Shown one piece after another: positions 1-6,856 of a stretch of DNA of 29,492 nucleotides. Position 1 is the first letter of the stretch; the number at the start of each line of letters is the position of its first letter. The stretch covers positions 1 to 29,492 of the IMG/VR virus record IMGVR_UViG_3300006735_000149; one strand, 5' to 3'. The translations under genes were made by a program, and so were the position numbers. This DNA comes from a virus. A model generated the notes under the pieces. It did not search any database. It saw only the letters and a list, made by a program, of their open reading frames with translations, and was not told the origin of the DNA.

Positions 1-704
1 ACAGGATTATCAAAAGTTAATTTAACCCATCCACCAGCAGTAGTACTACTAACATCGCAAAAAGTATTATCCATACCATCAAAGGCATAAGATACAGGTT
101 GTGTTGTTACAGCAGAACCACCACCATCATTACTATAAGTTGGCATGGTTTGTGTCATGCCATTTGGATAGTTAGTTGAAGTTGTTAGATCAGTGAATCC
201 TGGTGATGCTCCTGATTTAGGTTCATATGTAGCATCCATTTGAGACTGAAGACTACCTGTCGTGGTAGTAAAACTTCCTCCTCCACCACTAGAATAAGAT
301 GGAACTTCCCAACTACCATCTGCCTTTAAAAATTTGCCACCATGAGGATTTGGTAACTGTGGAGCTAGACCATCAGCACTAGTACTAACAACATCGCTAG
401 TACCACCAGATTGATCTACCCATTTCCAATTTGTAGATTCATTTGAATCATATGCTAAAACTTTATTAGCACCAGCAGTACCACCAGCATTGATATGTTT
501 CTCTTCTACTTTATCATTACCAATAGTTGTAGCTCCATCAGCATTTGATGCCACATCTCCTGTGTGATCTGGATGTACATAGTTACTAGCATTGGTTACT
601 AAATTCCAAGAAGTCCCATCCCAAGACCATTGCTTACCGCCTTCGGTGTGTTTAAAACTTCCATCTGTTGCCTGTCCAGATGTGCTTGGAAAATTTAGTG
701 CCAT
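1..704 (-). CDS. Tail-fibre-like structural protein, N-terminal part (runs off window)
   Basis: This open frame starts with ATG at 704 and continues through base 1 without a stop, giving 234 codons of a longer protein. The start MALNFPSTSGQATDGSFKH resembles the N-termini of many cyanophage fibre or virion proteins, as far as I remember them. An AAGGAG ribosome site lies at 716-721, 11 bases upstream. Short motifs such as WSWDGTSWN, LAYDSNESTNWKWVDQ and GGKFLKADGSWEVP are the 'result = expression' type found in phage fibre proteins, and related ones occur in the 1007-aa neighbour. The last visible part (DGMDNTF.DV, GGWVKLTFDNP) looks like the beginning of a beta-sandwich adhesive domain. It follows the upstream gene by 32 bases. 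Its role in host attachment is inferred; the C-terminus and any receptor-binding tip are not visible. Confidence 0.85.
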   Translation of the reverse strand, partial: MALNFPSTSGQATDGSFKHTEGGKQWSWDGTSWNLVTNASNYVHPDHTGDVASNADGATTIGNDKVEEKHINAGGTAGANKVLAYDSNESTNWKWVDQSGGTSDVVSTSADGLAPQLPNPHGGKFLKADGSWEVPSYSSGGGGSFTTTTGSLQSQMDATYEPKSGASPGFTDLTTSTNYPNGMTQTMPTYSNDGGGSAVTTQPVSYAFDGMDNTFCDVSSTTAGGWVKLTFDNP

Positions 705-715
705 TTCTTAAAGTG

Positions 716-734
716 CTCCTTCCGTAGTATTTAG
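716..734 (-). promoter_or_regulatory. Possible variant late -10 (CTAAATAC) plus strong ribosome site
   Basis: In the 32-base gap before the 704 start, the minus strand reads CTAAATAC (727-734) and then GGAAGGAG (716-723). The octamer is one or two changes from the T4 late -10 TATAAATA and is close to the CTAAATAA found upstream of gp25. The ribosome site is one of the stronger ones in the window. Promoter activity is an inference from resemblance only. Confidence 0.3.
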
Positions 735-736
735 AA

Positions 737-3700
737 TTACCATGTTGTAAGTGCTGCTCTCTTCCACGTATCAGTAGCAATACAGATGTATACATAATCT
801 GCATCGTATCTAATATCACCAACAATACCAGTAGAACTAGCAGTAGCAGGAGGGTTAGAAGATAATGATGCACCACCACCTCCAGAAGTGTCAATCCAAG
901 CAGAACTATCAACATCAGTGTAGTAAATCTTTAATTGACCTTCATCAGATTTCCACCAAAGATCTCCCTGAGAAGGACTTGATGGTGCTGTTTCAGAAAC
1001 AGTTACTGAAGCTCCACCTGAAGTAAAGGTTCCAGATACTTGGTTTGTAGTTACCCATTGAGATGTATTACCATCATTATAATATATTTTTAAATCTCCC
1101 TCATCACTCTCCCACCAGAGATCTCCATGAGTAGGATTTGTTGGTGGATTATCACTTACACTAACATTTGCTCCACCAGCAGTCTGAGCTACCCAAGCAT
1201 AGTCAGTTCCATTCCATGAAAGAACATGACCACTAGTAGGATTAGATTGATTTAGATGAGTATCAACATCACTGTTAGTATAAGAAGTTCCACCTCCACC
1301 TCCAGAAGTATCAACCCACTGTGAGGTATCAACATCTTCGTAGTATACCTTTAATTTTCCTTGTGCAGAATGCCACCAAAGATCTCCATCACTAGGAGTA
1401 GTAGGTGGTGTATCAGATGTTACTACTGGAGAAGGTACATCATCAAGAGTTATATAATCACCAAGATCAGGTGGTGTATATGTAAATGTTCCTGCATTAT
1501 CATATGTTAAATCTCCACCACCAGAAGCAGTTGCTTTAGTAACACTTAATGATGTTAAATCAAGACTACTACTACCACCACCAATATTACGGAAAGCACT
1601 AAATTTTTCTGGTATCTCTTCAACAGTAACTGTACCAGTACCGCCCATCTCAACGAAACAACCGAAGTTGAAGTAATACTTATTTGTTCCGTAACTCCCA
1701 CCTGAATATTCATAAGGATCATTTAGTGCGAACGTACATGAAGAAGTAGGGTCAGTAGGATCACACTTGAATCCCATCTCAGAGGCATAACCTTTCCATT
1801 TATATGGACCTAATCCAGATCCATATTTGTAACTTGCATTATCAGGGTAGTATTGCTTGACCCAAACCTTTCTGCGTGGCATATCAATGACGATATGCCA
1901 AGTAGTAATAACATCAGTATCAGACTGGGGATTAGCCCAATTAACAGCACCAGATCCACTATAAAAACTACCTGTGGTATTAGTATCTCCAGCAACAGAT
2001 CCATTATCTCCTGAGTTGTCATGATCAGCATTATAACAAATCCATCTATCACTAGTTCCATACGTAGTTCTTATATTCTCTGATATTTGACCATTACTAT
2101 CAATAGTACTAGAACCATCAACTCCAACTGCGTTATTATCTGATATAAACCATCCCCAATAAGCACCAGTACCAGTTGATTGTCCTGTATATTTAAATTC
2201 GTATACTTTGTCGTGTTCTAGTTCCTTAAACTTGACATCCTTCCAATAATTTGAAGATCCATTTACAGGAAATGTAATTGTCTGATCACTATTTGTATAT
2301 ACAGCAGTAGTACTAGTTGCTGTCTTATCTACCTCTGGTACATAGACACCACGTGCAGTTGTTGATGCTCCACCAGTAATATCAGTACCAGGAGCCCATT
2401 CAGATCCATTCCATTTTAATACTTTTCCTATATCAATAGTATTTGTAGCAACCTGTGCAAATGGAGGAACATATGGTTTGTTTAAGATTACTCCTAGACC
2501 ACCGCTAGGTGCAGTAGCATCCCAATCAGATTGAACCTGTGCAGCAGGTATGGTTGGTCTGTTTTTAAAATAATCTAATGCAGTATTATCTACCTGATCC
2601 CAGTCAGTTTGAATTTGTGCTGCTGGAATAATTGGTGGAGTGTATGTAAACTTTCCTGTAAGATTATTATATGTAAGATCTGGAGTATTAGAAGCAGCAG
2701 GGTTAGGTTTAACAACTTCTAAATCAGTTAAAGCAATTCCAGTTCCACCAGTACCTACATTATCTACTGCGTTCACCCATTTATCTGTTTGCCATTTTAA
2801 TACATGACCATCAGATATATTAGATATTGTAACATCTAAATCTTCAAGCTTTGTTGGAATAACTGGTGGTGTATATGTAAACTCACCATTAGTATTATCA
2901 TATGTAACATCTCCACTCTGACTAGCAGCAGGATTAGGTTTAACAACTGATATATCAGTTAAAGCAATTCCACCACCACCACTTCCAGCAGTAGTAGGAG
3001 TATAATCAAATATTCCAGTTGCAGAATCATACTCTAATTTTGATGTTGATGCTGCTGTTTTTTCATTAACAGTTAGATCACTTAATTGAATACCAGCTGG
3101 TGAGGCATCAACCCACTGAAGACTATCTACATCCTGATAAGCTATCTTTAATTTACCCTCATCAGATTTCCACCAAAGCTGTCCATCATAAGGAGCAAAT
3201 GGAGCAGCATCGTCTGTAGTAACCTTTGCTGCAAATCCTGATAAGTCTGGTGGAGTATATGTTAACTGTACTCCAGTAGTAGTAATAGTTCTTGTGAGAT
3301 CAGGAGTTGTTGAAGCTTGTAACTTAGTAACAGTTATCTCATTAAGAACTTGATTAACCCACTTAGTTCCATTCCATTTAAGATAATGATTTGATGAAAC
3401 ATTTGTAATCAGAACATCATCAAGATCACTAAGATCGCTTGGTATACTATAATTTAAATCATCATTAAAATCACTTAAATTTGTTGGTTTATTACTTAGA
3501 TCATCATAATCACCAGAGAATATATTAGCAGGTGTAAATGTAAACTTACCAACTTGATTTGGAGCAGTACCTTCTATAACATATGTTAAAGACCCACCAC
3601 CACTAGGTGCTAGTGATGTAGATACAGTAAAATCCGAAAGCTCTATATCATCTTGCTCTTGCAAATCTAAATCATATAGATCTTGAGCTATCTCATTAAT

Positions 3701-3760
3701 CTCTACCCTTTGTTCTTCAAAGGTAAAGGTCTTATCAACTTTTCTAAGAATTGCTGTCAT
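737..3760 (-). CDS. Repeat-rich tail-fibre-like structural protein (1007 aa)
   Basis: The start MTAILRKVDKTFTFEEQRVE carries an FT.E.QR.EIN..A.D motif (about residues 12-28) that is also at the start of the 507-aa fibre gene. This suggests a shared docking segment. The body is built from at least three repeat families. One has four copies of GDLWWKSDEGQLKIYY-type units ending in W(V/I)DTS. One has about six copies of LTYDN..G.FTYTPP units. One has four copies of VLKWNG..W units. Residues about 470-725 form a unique, compositionally different block with several cysteines and many aromatic residues (DRWICYNADHDNSG, HIVIDMPRRKVWVKQYY), possibly a concanavalin- or SPRY-like beta-sandwich adhesive domain. 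It ends TDTWKRAALTTW. The gene overlaps the upstream 71-aa gene by 17 bases. A fibre or other host-contact role on the baseplate is inferred from composition and position; no close functional match is recognised. Confidence 0.85.
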   Translation of the reverse strand: MTAILRKVDKTFTFEEQRVEINEIAQDLYDLDLQEQDDIELSDFTVSTSLAPSGGGSLTYVIEGTAPNQVGKFTFTPANIFSGDYDDLSNKPTNLSDFNDDLNYSIPSDLSDLDDVLITNVSSNHYLKWNGTKWVNQVLNEITVTKLQASTTPDLTRTITTTGVQLTYTPPDLSGFAAKVTTDDAAPFAPYDGQLWWKSDEGKLKIAYQDVDSLQWVDASPAGIQLSDLTVNEKTAASTSKLEYDSATGIFDYTPTTAGSGGGGIALTDISVVKPNPAASQSGDVTYDNTNGEFTYTPPVIPTKLEDLDVTISNISDGHVLKWQTDKWVNAVDNVGTGGTGIALTDLEVVKPNPAASNTPDLTYNNLTGKFTYTPPIIPAAQIQTDWDQVDNTALDYFKNRPTIPAAQVQSDWDATAPSGGLGVILNKPYVPPFAQVATNTIDIGKVLKWNGSEWAPGTDITGGASTTARGVYVPEVDKTATSTTAVYTNSDQTITFPVNGSSNYWKDVKFKELEHDKVYEFKYTGQSTGTGAYWGWFISDNNAVGVDGSSTIDSNGQISENIRTTYGTSDRWICYNADHDNSGDNGSVAGDTNTTGSFYSGSGAVNWANPQSDTDVITTWHIVIDMPRRKVWVKQYYPDNASYKYGSGLGPYKWKGYASEMGFKCDPTDPTSSCTFALNDPYEYSGGSYGTNKYYFNFGCFVEMGGTGTVTVEEIPEKFSAFRNIGGGSSSLDLTSLSVTKATASGGGDLTYDNAGTFTYTPPDLGDYITLDDVPSPVVTSDTPPTTPSDGDLWWHSAQGKLKVYYEDVDTSQWVDTSGGGGGTSYTNSDVDTHLNQSNPTSGHVLSWNGTDYAWVAQTAGGANVSVSDNPPTNPTHGDLWWESDEGDLKIYYNDGNTSQWVTTNQVSGTFTSGGASVTVSETAPSSPSQGDLWWKSDEGQLKIYYTDVDSSAWIDTSGGGGASLSSNPPATASSTGIVGDIRYDADYVYICIATDTWKRAALTTW
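871..980 (-). repeat. GDLWW repeat unit, copy 4
   Basis: This encodes SQGDLWWKSDEGQLKIYY followed by TDVDSSAWIDTSGGGG. It is the last of four copies of a unit of about 35 residues in the 1007-aa protein, and its protein sequence is close to copy 2 (1291-1400). Confidence 0.8.
1042..1140 (-). repeat. GDLWW repeat unit, copy 3
   Basis: This encodes HGDLWWESDEGDLKIYYNDG and then TSQWVTT. It is the third copy of the unit and the most diverged at its end, where the aspartate-serine pair is replaced by TTN. Confidence 0.8.
1291..1400 (-). repeat. GDLWW repeat unit, copy 2
   Basis: This encodes SDGDLWWHSAQGKLKVYY followed by EDVDTSQWVDTSGGGGG, the second copy of the unit. The glycine run at the end resembles a flexible linker. 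Confidence 0.8.
2634..2740 (-). repeat. FTYTPP/VVKPNP direct repeat, copy B
   Basis: This 107-base segment aligns without gaps to 2865-2971 and is nearly identical over its right-hand 40 bases. On the minus strand both encode LTDxxVVKPNPAAS, then a D(L/V)TY core, then G.FTYTPP.I. Recent tandem duplication or repeat homogenisation within the fibre gene would explain the nucleotide similarity. Confidence 0.8.
2865..2971 (-). repeat. FTYTPP/VVKPNP direct repeat, copy A
   Basis: This is the partner of the 107-base repeat at 2634-2740, in the same orientation and reading frame. It encodes ALTDISVVKPNPAAS and then GEFTYTPPVI. Confidence 0.8.
3097..3196 (-). repeat. GDLWW repeat unit, copy 1
   Basis: This encodes YDGQLWWKSDEGKLKIAY and then QDVDSLQWVDAS. 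It is the first copy of the unit, separated from the other three by the FTYTPP repeats and by the unique central block. Confidence 0.75.
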
Positions 3761-3959
3761 TGGACTTCACTATCTGCTTGAGTAGGAATTTGATCTCACT
3801 TATCTCACTCTTCACATAGTCCAATTCTTGTTCCATGTTTTGAAATCTCTGTCGGGACTTTTTATATTTTTCAAAAGAAGATCTATCGGTATTTATGATT
3901 GCACCAGTGTTTGTGTCACGGTACAGATGATCATTGTCCTTGACTTTTAAATGGTTCAT
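3744..3959 (-). CDS. Small coiled-coil protein (71 aa) between fibre genes
   Basis: The N-terminal part reads LKVKDNDHLYRDTNTGAIIN, the kind of KVKD...L.RD..TGAI.NTD motif I associate with small hypothetical proteins in the structural regions of T4-like phages. Residues about 28-66 (KYKKSRQRFQNMEQELDYVK and what follows) show charged and hydrophobic heptads typical of a coiled coil. The start ATG overlaps the stop of the upstream LamG-type gene as TAATG, and its end overlaps the next fibre gene by 17 bases, so translation is probably coupled. Function is unknown; an accessory or assembly role for the neighbouring fibres is only a guess from context. Confidence 0.75.
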   Translation of the reverse strand: MNHLKVKDNDHLYRDTNTGAIINTDRSSFEKYKKSRQRFQNMEQELDYVKSEISEIKFLLKQIVKSNDSNS

Positions 3960-5320
3960 TAGAATGGATGAGAAGAATCGTGAATAGCATTATCATTTAC
4001 AGTTATAGTTTTACCACATGTTTCAGTTGTTGCATCATCTGGATCTTGACAACATAGAACCACAGTATTAAACCCTCCACTTGCAGTTCCAACTGTAGGA
4101 CTTGAATTTGCAGTAAGAGTTGGACCTACAGGAGCAGCAGTAGCAGAACTATCTGATTGACAACATAATAATTTTGTATTGGATATGTTTGTAAGTGGCC
4201 ATTCAGGAATACCAAAATCTGATGTATAAAGTGCTGTTCCTACTAATAATCTTACATTACTAATTTTACCATTAAATACACCATTGGTTCCACCAGCATC
4301 ATATGAACCTATTCTTGGACGAGGACTACCACCATTAGGACTGAAATCTGTAGTAGCATTAACAGTTCCATCAGCTATTCCATCTACATATTGAGTTATT
4401 ACATTACTACTGTCTCTAACAACAGCGATGTGATGCCATTGCCCTAATAAAGACCTACTACCAACAATAGCTACAGGATTACCACCACCATACGCCCAAG
4501 CATGTAATGTTTGATTACTAGGATTTATTGTTACTTGGAGATTATTATAATTATTATTTCCCGTAGGTCCGTCTAATTGAAAAACTCTGGCATAATTAGG
4601 AGATCCAGTACCAGGAGTGGCATCAAGATAAACCCAACACTCAAAAGTAAATGTACCTGTTCCTATATTAAGATTACTATCAGCAGCTCCAATTAAACCA
4701 TCAGCATTATCAAAATCAACATATTGTGAACTACCCCTCCATACTTCTAATGGTGCTGAAGGAATTGCAATTGGATCTGAAGTGTATATTCGTTGGTTCT
4801 GTATCCAACGTACATTACTAATATATCCAGGAAAAGTGGAGTTATTTATGTAATGATGTTCACCTATTTTAAATGTACTAACACTGCCATTGAAATTTTC
4901 ATTCCATAAAGTTTGTCCTTGCCATACTCCGTCTACGTACATTTGTATATAATCAAAAATTCTAAGAACGACAACATGATGCCAAACATCACTAGGATTA
5001 ACAACAGAACTTGAAAGTTTTATTTGATCATCAATTCTAACCTTAAATCTATTGTCGCTATATTCCCATGACAAACATAATCCTTTATACAAAGGATCTG
5101 AGGTATCATCAATAAGACTCCAAATTCTTTTAAAAAGTCCAGGACTAGAAATATTTGTTGACTTTACAAAACATTCAATGGAAAAATGATGGTCTATATT
5201 AAATTCCTTACCACTTTGAGAAACTTCTAGATCATCACCTGAACCATCAAAGAAGACACTACCATAACCAAGACCAGTACCCCCTGAAGGTATTCCTAGT
5301 AACATTTGTTGTATTGCCAT
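3959..5320 (-). CDS. Virion protein with two LamG-like (concanavalin-type) domains (453 aa)
   Basis: The chosen start is the ATG at 5320 (MAIQQMLLGIPSGGTG). An upstream in-frame start at 5350 would be TTG and lie inside the preceding gene. The 5320 ATG forms a TAATG overlap with that gene's stop and has AGGA eight bases upstream. Two LamG-like jelly-roll domains are visible. The first spans about residues 35-180 (FSIECFV, VWHHVVVLRIFDYIQMYVDG, ISNVRWIQNQRIYTSD). The second spans about 215-370 (FTFECWVYLD, WHHIAVVRDSSNVITQYVDG, ISNVRLLVGTALYTSDF). The tail has two LLCCQ or VLCCQ cysteine pairs and ends HDSSHPF. LamG-type domains usually bind carbohydrate or protein surfaces, so this is a likely adhesive component of fibre or baseplate, a role inferred from fold and location. 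Confidence 0.88.
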   Translation of the reverse strand: MAIQQMLLGIPSGGTGLGYGSVFFDGSGDDLEVSQSGKEFNIDHHFSIECFVKSTNISSPGLFKRIWSLIDDTSDPLYKGLCLSWEYSDNRFKVRIDDQIKLSSSVVNPSDVWHHVVVLRIFDYIQMYVDGVWQGQTLWNENFNGSVSTFKIGEHHYINNSTFPGYISNVRWIQNQRIYTSDPIAIPSAPLEVWRGSSQYVDFDNADGLIGAADSNLNIGTGTFTFECWVYLDATPGTGSPNYARVFQLDGPTGNNNYNNLQVTINPSNQTLHAWAYGGGNPVAIVGSRSLLGQWHHIAVVRDSSNVITQYVDGIADGTVNATTDFSPNGGSPRPRIGSYDAGGTNGVFNGKISNVRLLVGTALYTSDFGIPEWPLTNISNTKLLCCQSDSSATAAPVGPTLTANSSPTVGTASGGFNTVVLCCQDPDDATTETCGKTITVNDNAIHDSSHPF

Positions 5321-6843
5321 TAGCTTAATCCTGCTCCAGAGATATAGCAATAGTTAGCATTTACAAAAATCATAGTTGCCATTCCTCTTTGAGCTAACGT
5401 TCTATTTCCTGTAGTTGTATTAGCACCATCTGCTGAATGATACATTGTAACACCACTACCTTGAGCAATTGTACAATCACCTGAAGTAGCTCTAAGTATA
5501 GTTATTACATCTCCTTGTGAGAACGTATTAGCAGGAACAGTGATTGTAGTTCCAGATCCTTGAGAATCTACATACTTACCAGCGTCAGAAGCAGCTAATG
5601 TATAATTTGTATTTCCTGGTTCATTTGCAGGTACGCTTCTTAGATCACCTTTGGGATCTGATACGGTTCCACCAAACGTGGCGTTTTGTCCAATTATTTC
5701 TAAAGCAGTTGTATAACTAGCACCTGTTCTTAATCTAACACTACCAATATTATCCCAATAGAGATTTCCAGTCTCGTTTTTAATTTCTAAGTGACCTGAT
5801 TGGTGCTTTATATAAGCTCCAGTTCCAGAGTCAGAACCAAATATTGTTTTCTTACCTTCAGCTAAATTTATGTTTTCAGTAAACGTGGCGTTTCCACTAG
5901 AATCAATGCGAAGTCTTTCTGTTGAATCATCAAAGAACATCAACGCATTATCATTACCAACCTGAAGACTATAACTACCTGTTCCAGCTTCTGTTAGTAT
6001 TAACTTTGCAGCATTACCATCTGATGCCTCTATATAAACACTTGCATTTCCACCAGTATTTTTACATCCTATAGTAGTTGTTCCACTAGAACCCTGAACT
6101 GTAAGGGGCCAATTAGGATTGCTTAATCCAATACCAACCTTACCGTCTGTTGATAATACACTACCAGCACCCTGCATTACTAAATTCTTGCTATTAAAGA
6201 TGTAAAAATGAGCATAAGACTTTAAATTGGTGTCTGCATGTAGTATATCTGAACCTTCTGCTCGCAGTTTAACACCATTACTACCATCAACAATAATAGT
6301 ACCAGCACCACTTCCAGCATTACCAGCATCTTTTATATAATTTTCATGTCCACTATGATAGATTTCTAGATCATTTCCAGAACCCACGATAAGCTTAACA
6401 TCATCATTGAAGGAAAGAGCATTAGCACCACCAGGAGAACTAATACCAGTTAAGTTTGATCCGTCTCCATAAAAAGCAGAAGCTTCAAAATCTTTATTAC
6501 TTACCCACTTATCCCCAGTCTGGTTGTATGATATAGTCTTGTCATCTGCACCCTTAAGAGTTATACCTCCCCCAGAGGCAGCAGCATCAGTTGTAGATCC
6601 CTTAGCAATAACAATGTTCTTGTCCTCCACCTCAAGTGTGGCAGTGTTCAGAATCGTCTGAGTGCCGTTGACTGTTAGCGTCCCACTCAGTGTGAGGTCA
6701 GCACCAGTTGCACCTGCTGCAAGGGCAGTGGCAGTGGTTGCAGTAACTCCTGTTGCTATGTTATTGACATCACCAGCGAGATTGTTAATCTCTAACCTCT
6801 GCTGTTCTATTGTGAATGTTGTTGCTACGTTTCTTAATGGCAT
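5320..6843 (-). CDS. Tail-fibre-like structural protein (507 aa)
   Basis: The start MPLRNVATTFTIEQQRLEIN carries the FT.EQQR.EIN.LA.D motif shared with the 1007-aa protein. A block at about residues 45-135 (TVNGTQTILNTATLEVEDKN, ITLKGADDKTISYN, FYGDGSNLTGI) and the later DLEIYHSGHENYIKD segment are of the type common in marine cyanophage fibre proteins. Beta-helical or shaft-like repeats (LRIDSSGNATF, LEIKNETGNLYWDN) follow. The last 90 residues (YTLAASDAGKYVDSQGSG, ITVPANTFSQGDVITILR, ATMIFVNANYCYISGAGLS) look like a compact C-terminal domain of a kind also used at phage fibre ends. AGAGGA (6852-6857) precedes the ATG by eight bases. A host-contact fibre role is inferred from composition and from position after the baseplate genes. 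Confidence 0.88.
   Translation of the reverse strand: MPLRNVATTFTIEQQRLEINNLAGDVNNIATGVTATTATALAAGATGADLTLSGTLTVNGTQTILNTATLEVEDKNIVIAKGSTTDAAASGGGITLKGADDKTISYNQTGDKWVSNKDFEASAFYGDGSNLTGISSPGGANALSFNDDVKLIVGSGNDLEIYHSGHENYIKDAGNAGSGAGTIIVDGSNGVKLRAEGSDILHADTNLKSYAHFYIFNSKNLVMQGAGSVLSTDGKVGIGLSNPNWPLTVQGSSGTTTIGCKNTGGNASVYIEASDGNAAKLILTEAGTGSYSLQVGNDNALMFFDDSTERLRIDSSGNATFTENINLAEGKKTIFGSDSGTGAYIKHQSGHLEIKNETGNLYWDNIGSVRLRTGASYTTALEIIGQNATFGGTVSDPKGDLRSVPANEPGNTNYTLAASDAGKYVDSQGSGTTITVPANTFSQGDVITILRATSGDCTIAQGSGVTMYHSADGANTTTGNRTLAQRGMATMIFVNANYCYISGAGLS
5329..5332 (-). promoter_or_regulatory. Ribosome binding site deciding the 5320 start
   Basis: AGGA on the minus strand sits eight bases before the ATG at 5320, within the 3' end of the preceding fibre gene. 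It supports MAIQQ as the start rather than the longer TTG-initiated frame. Confidence 0.6.
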
Positions 6844-6856
6844 TGTGGGGATCCTC

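Noticed and set aside
652-915. Minus-strand 87-aa leucine-rich ORF that could pass for a membrane protein
   Set aside because: It is an out-of-frame reading of the fibre repeats and the adjoining gap; the leucine run comes from GGT/AGT-type repeats read in another frame.
5320-5350. Ten extra N-terminal residues on the LamG-type protein
   Set aside because: That start is TTG and lies inside the preceding gene. The ATG at 5320 has a ribosome site and a TAATG junction like its neighbours.
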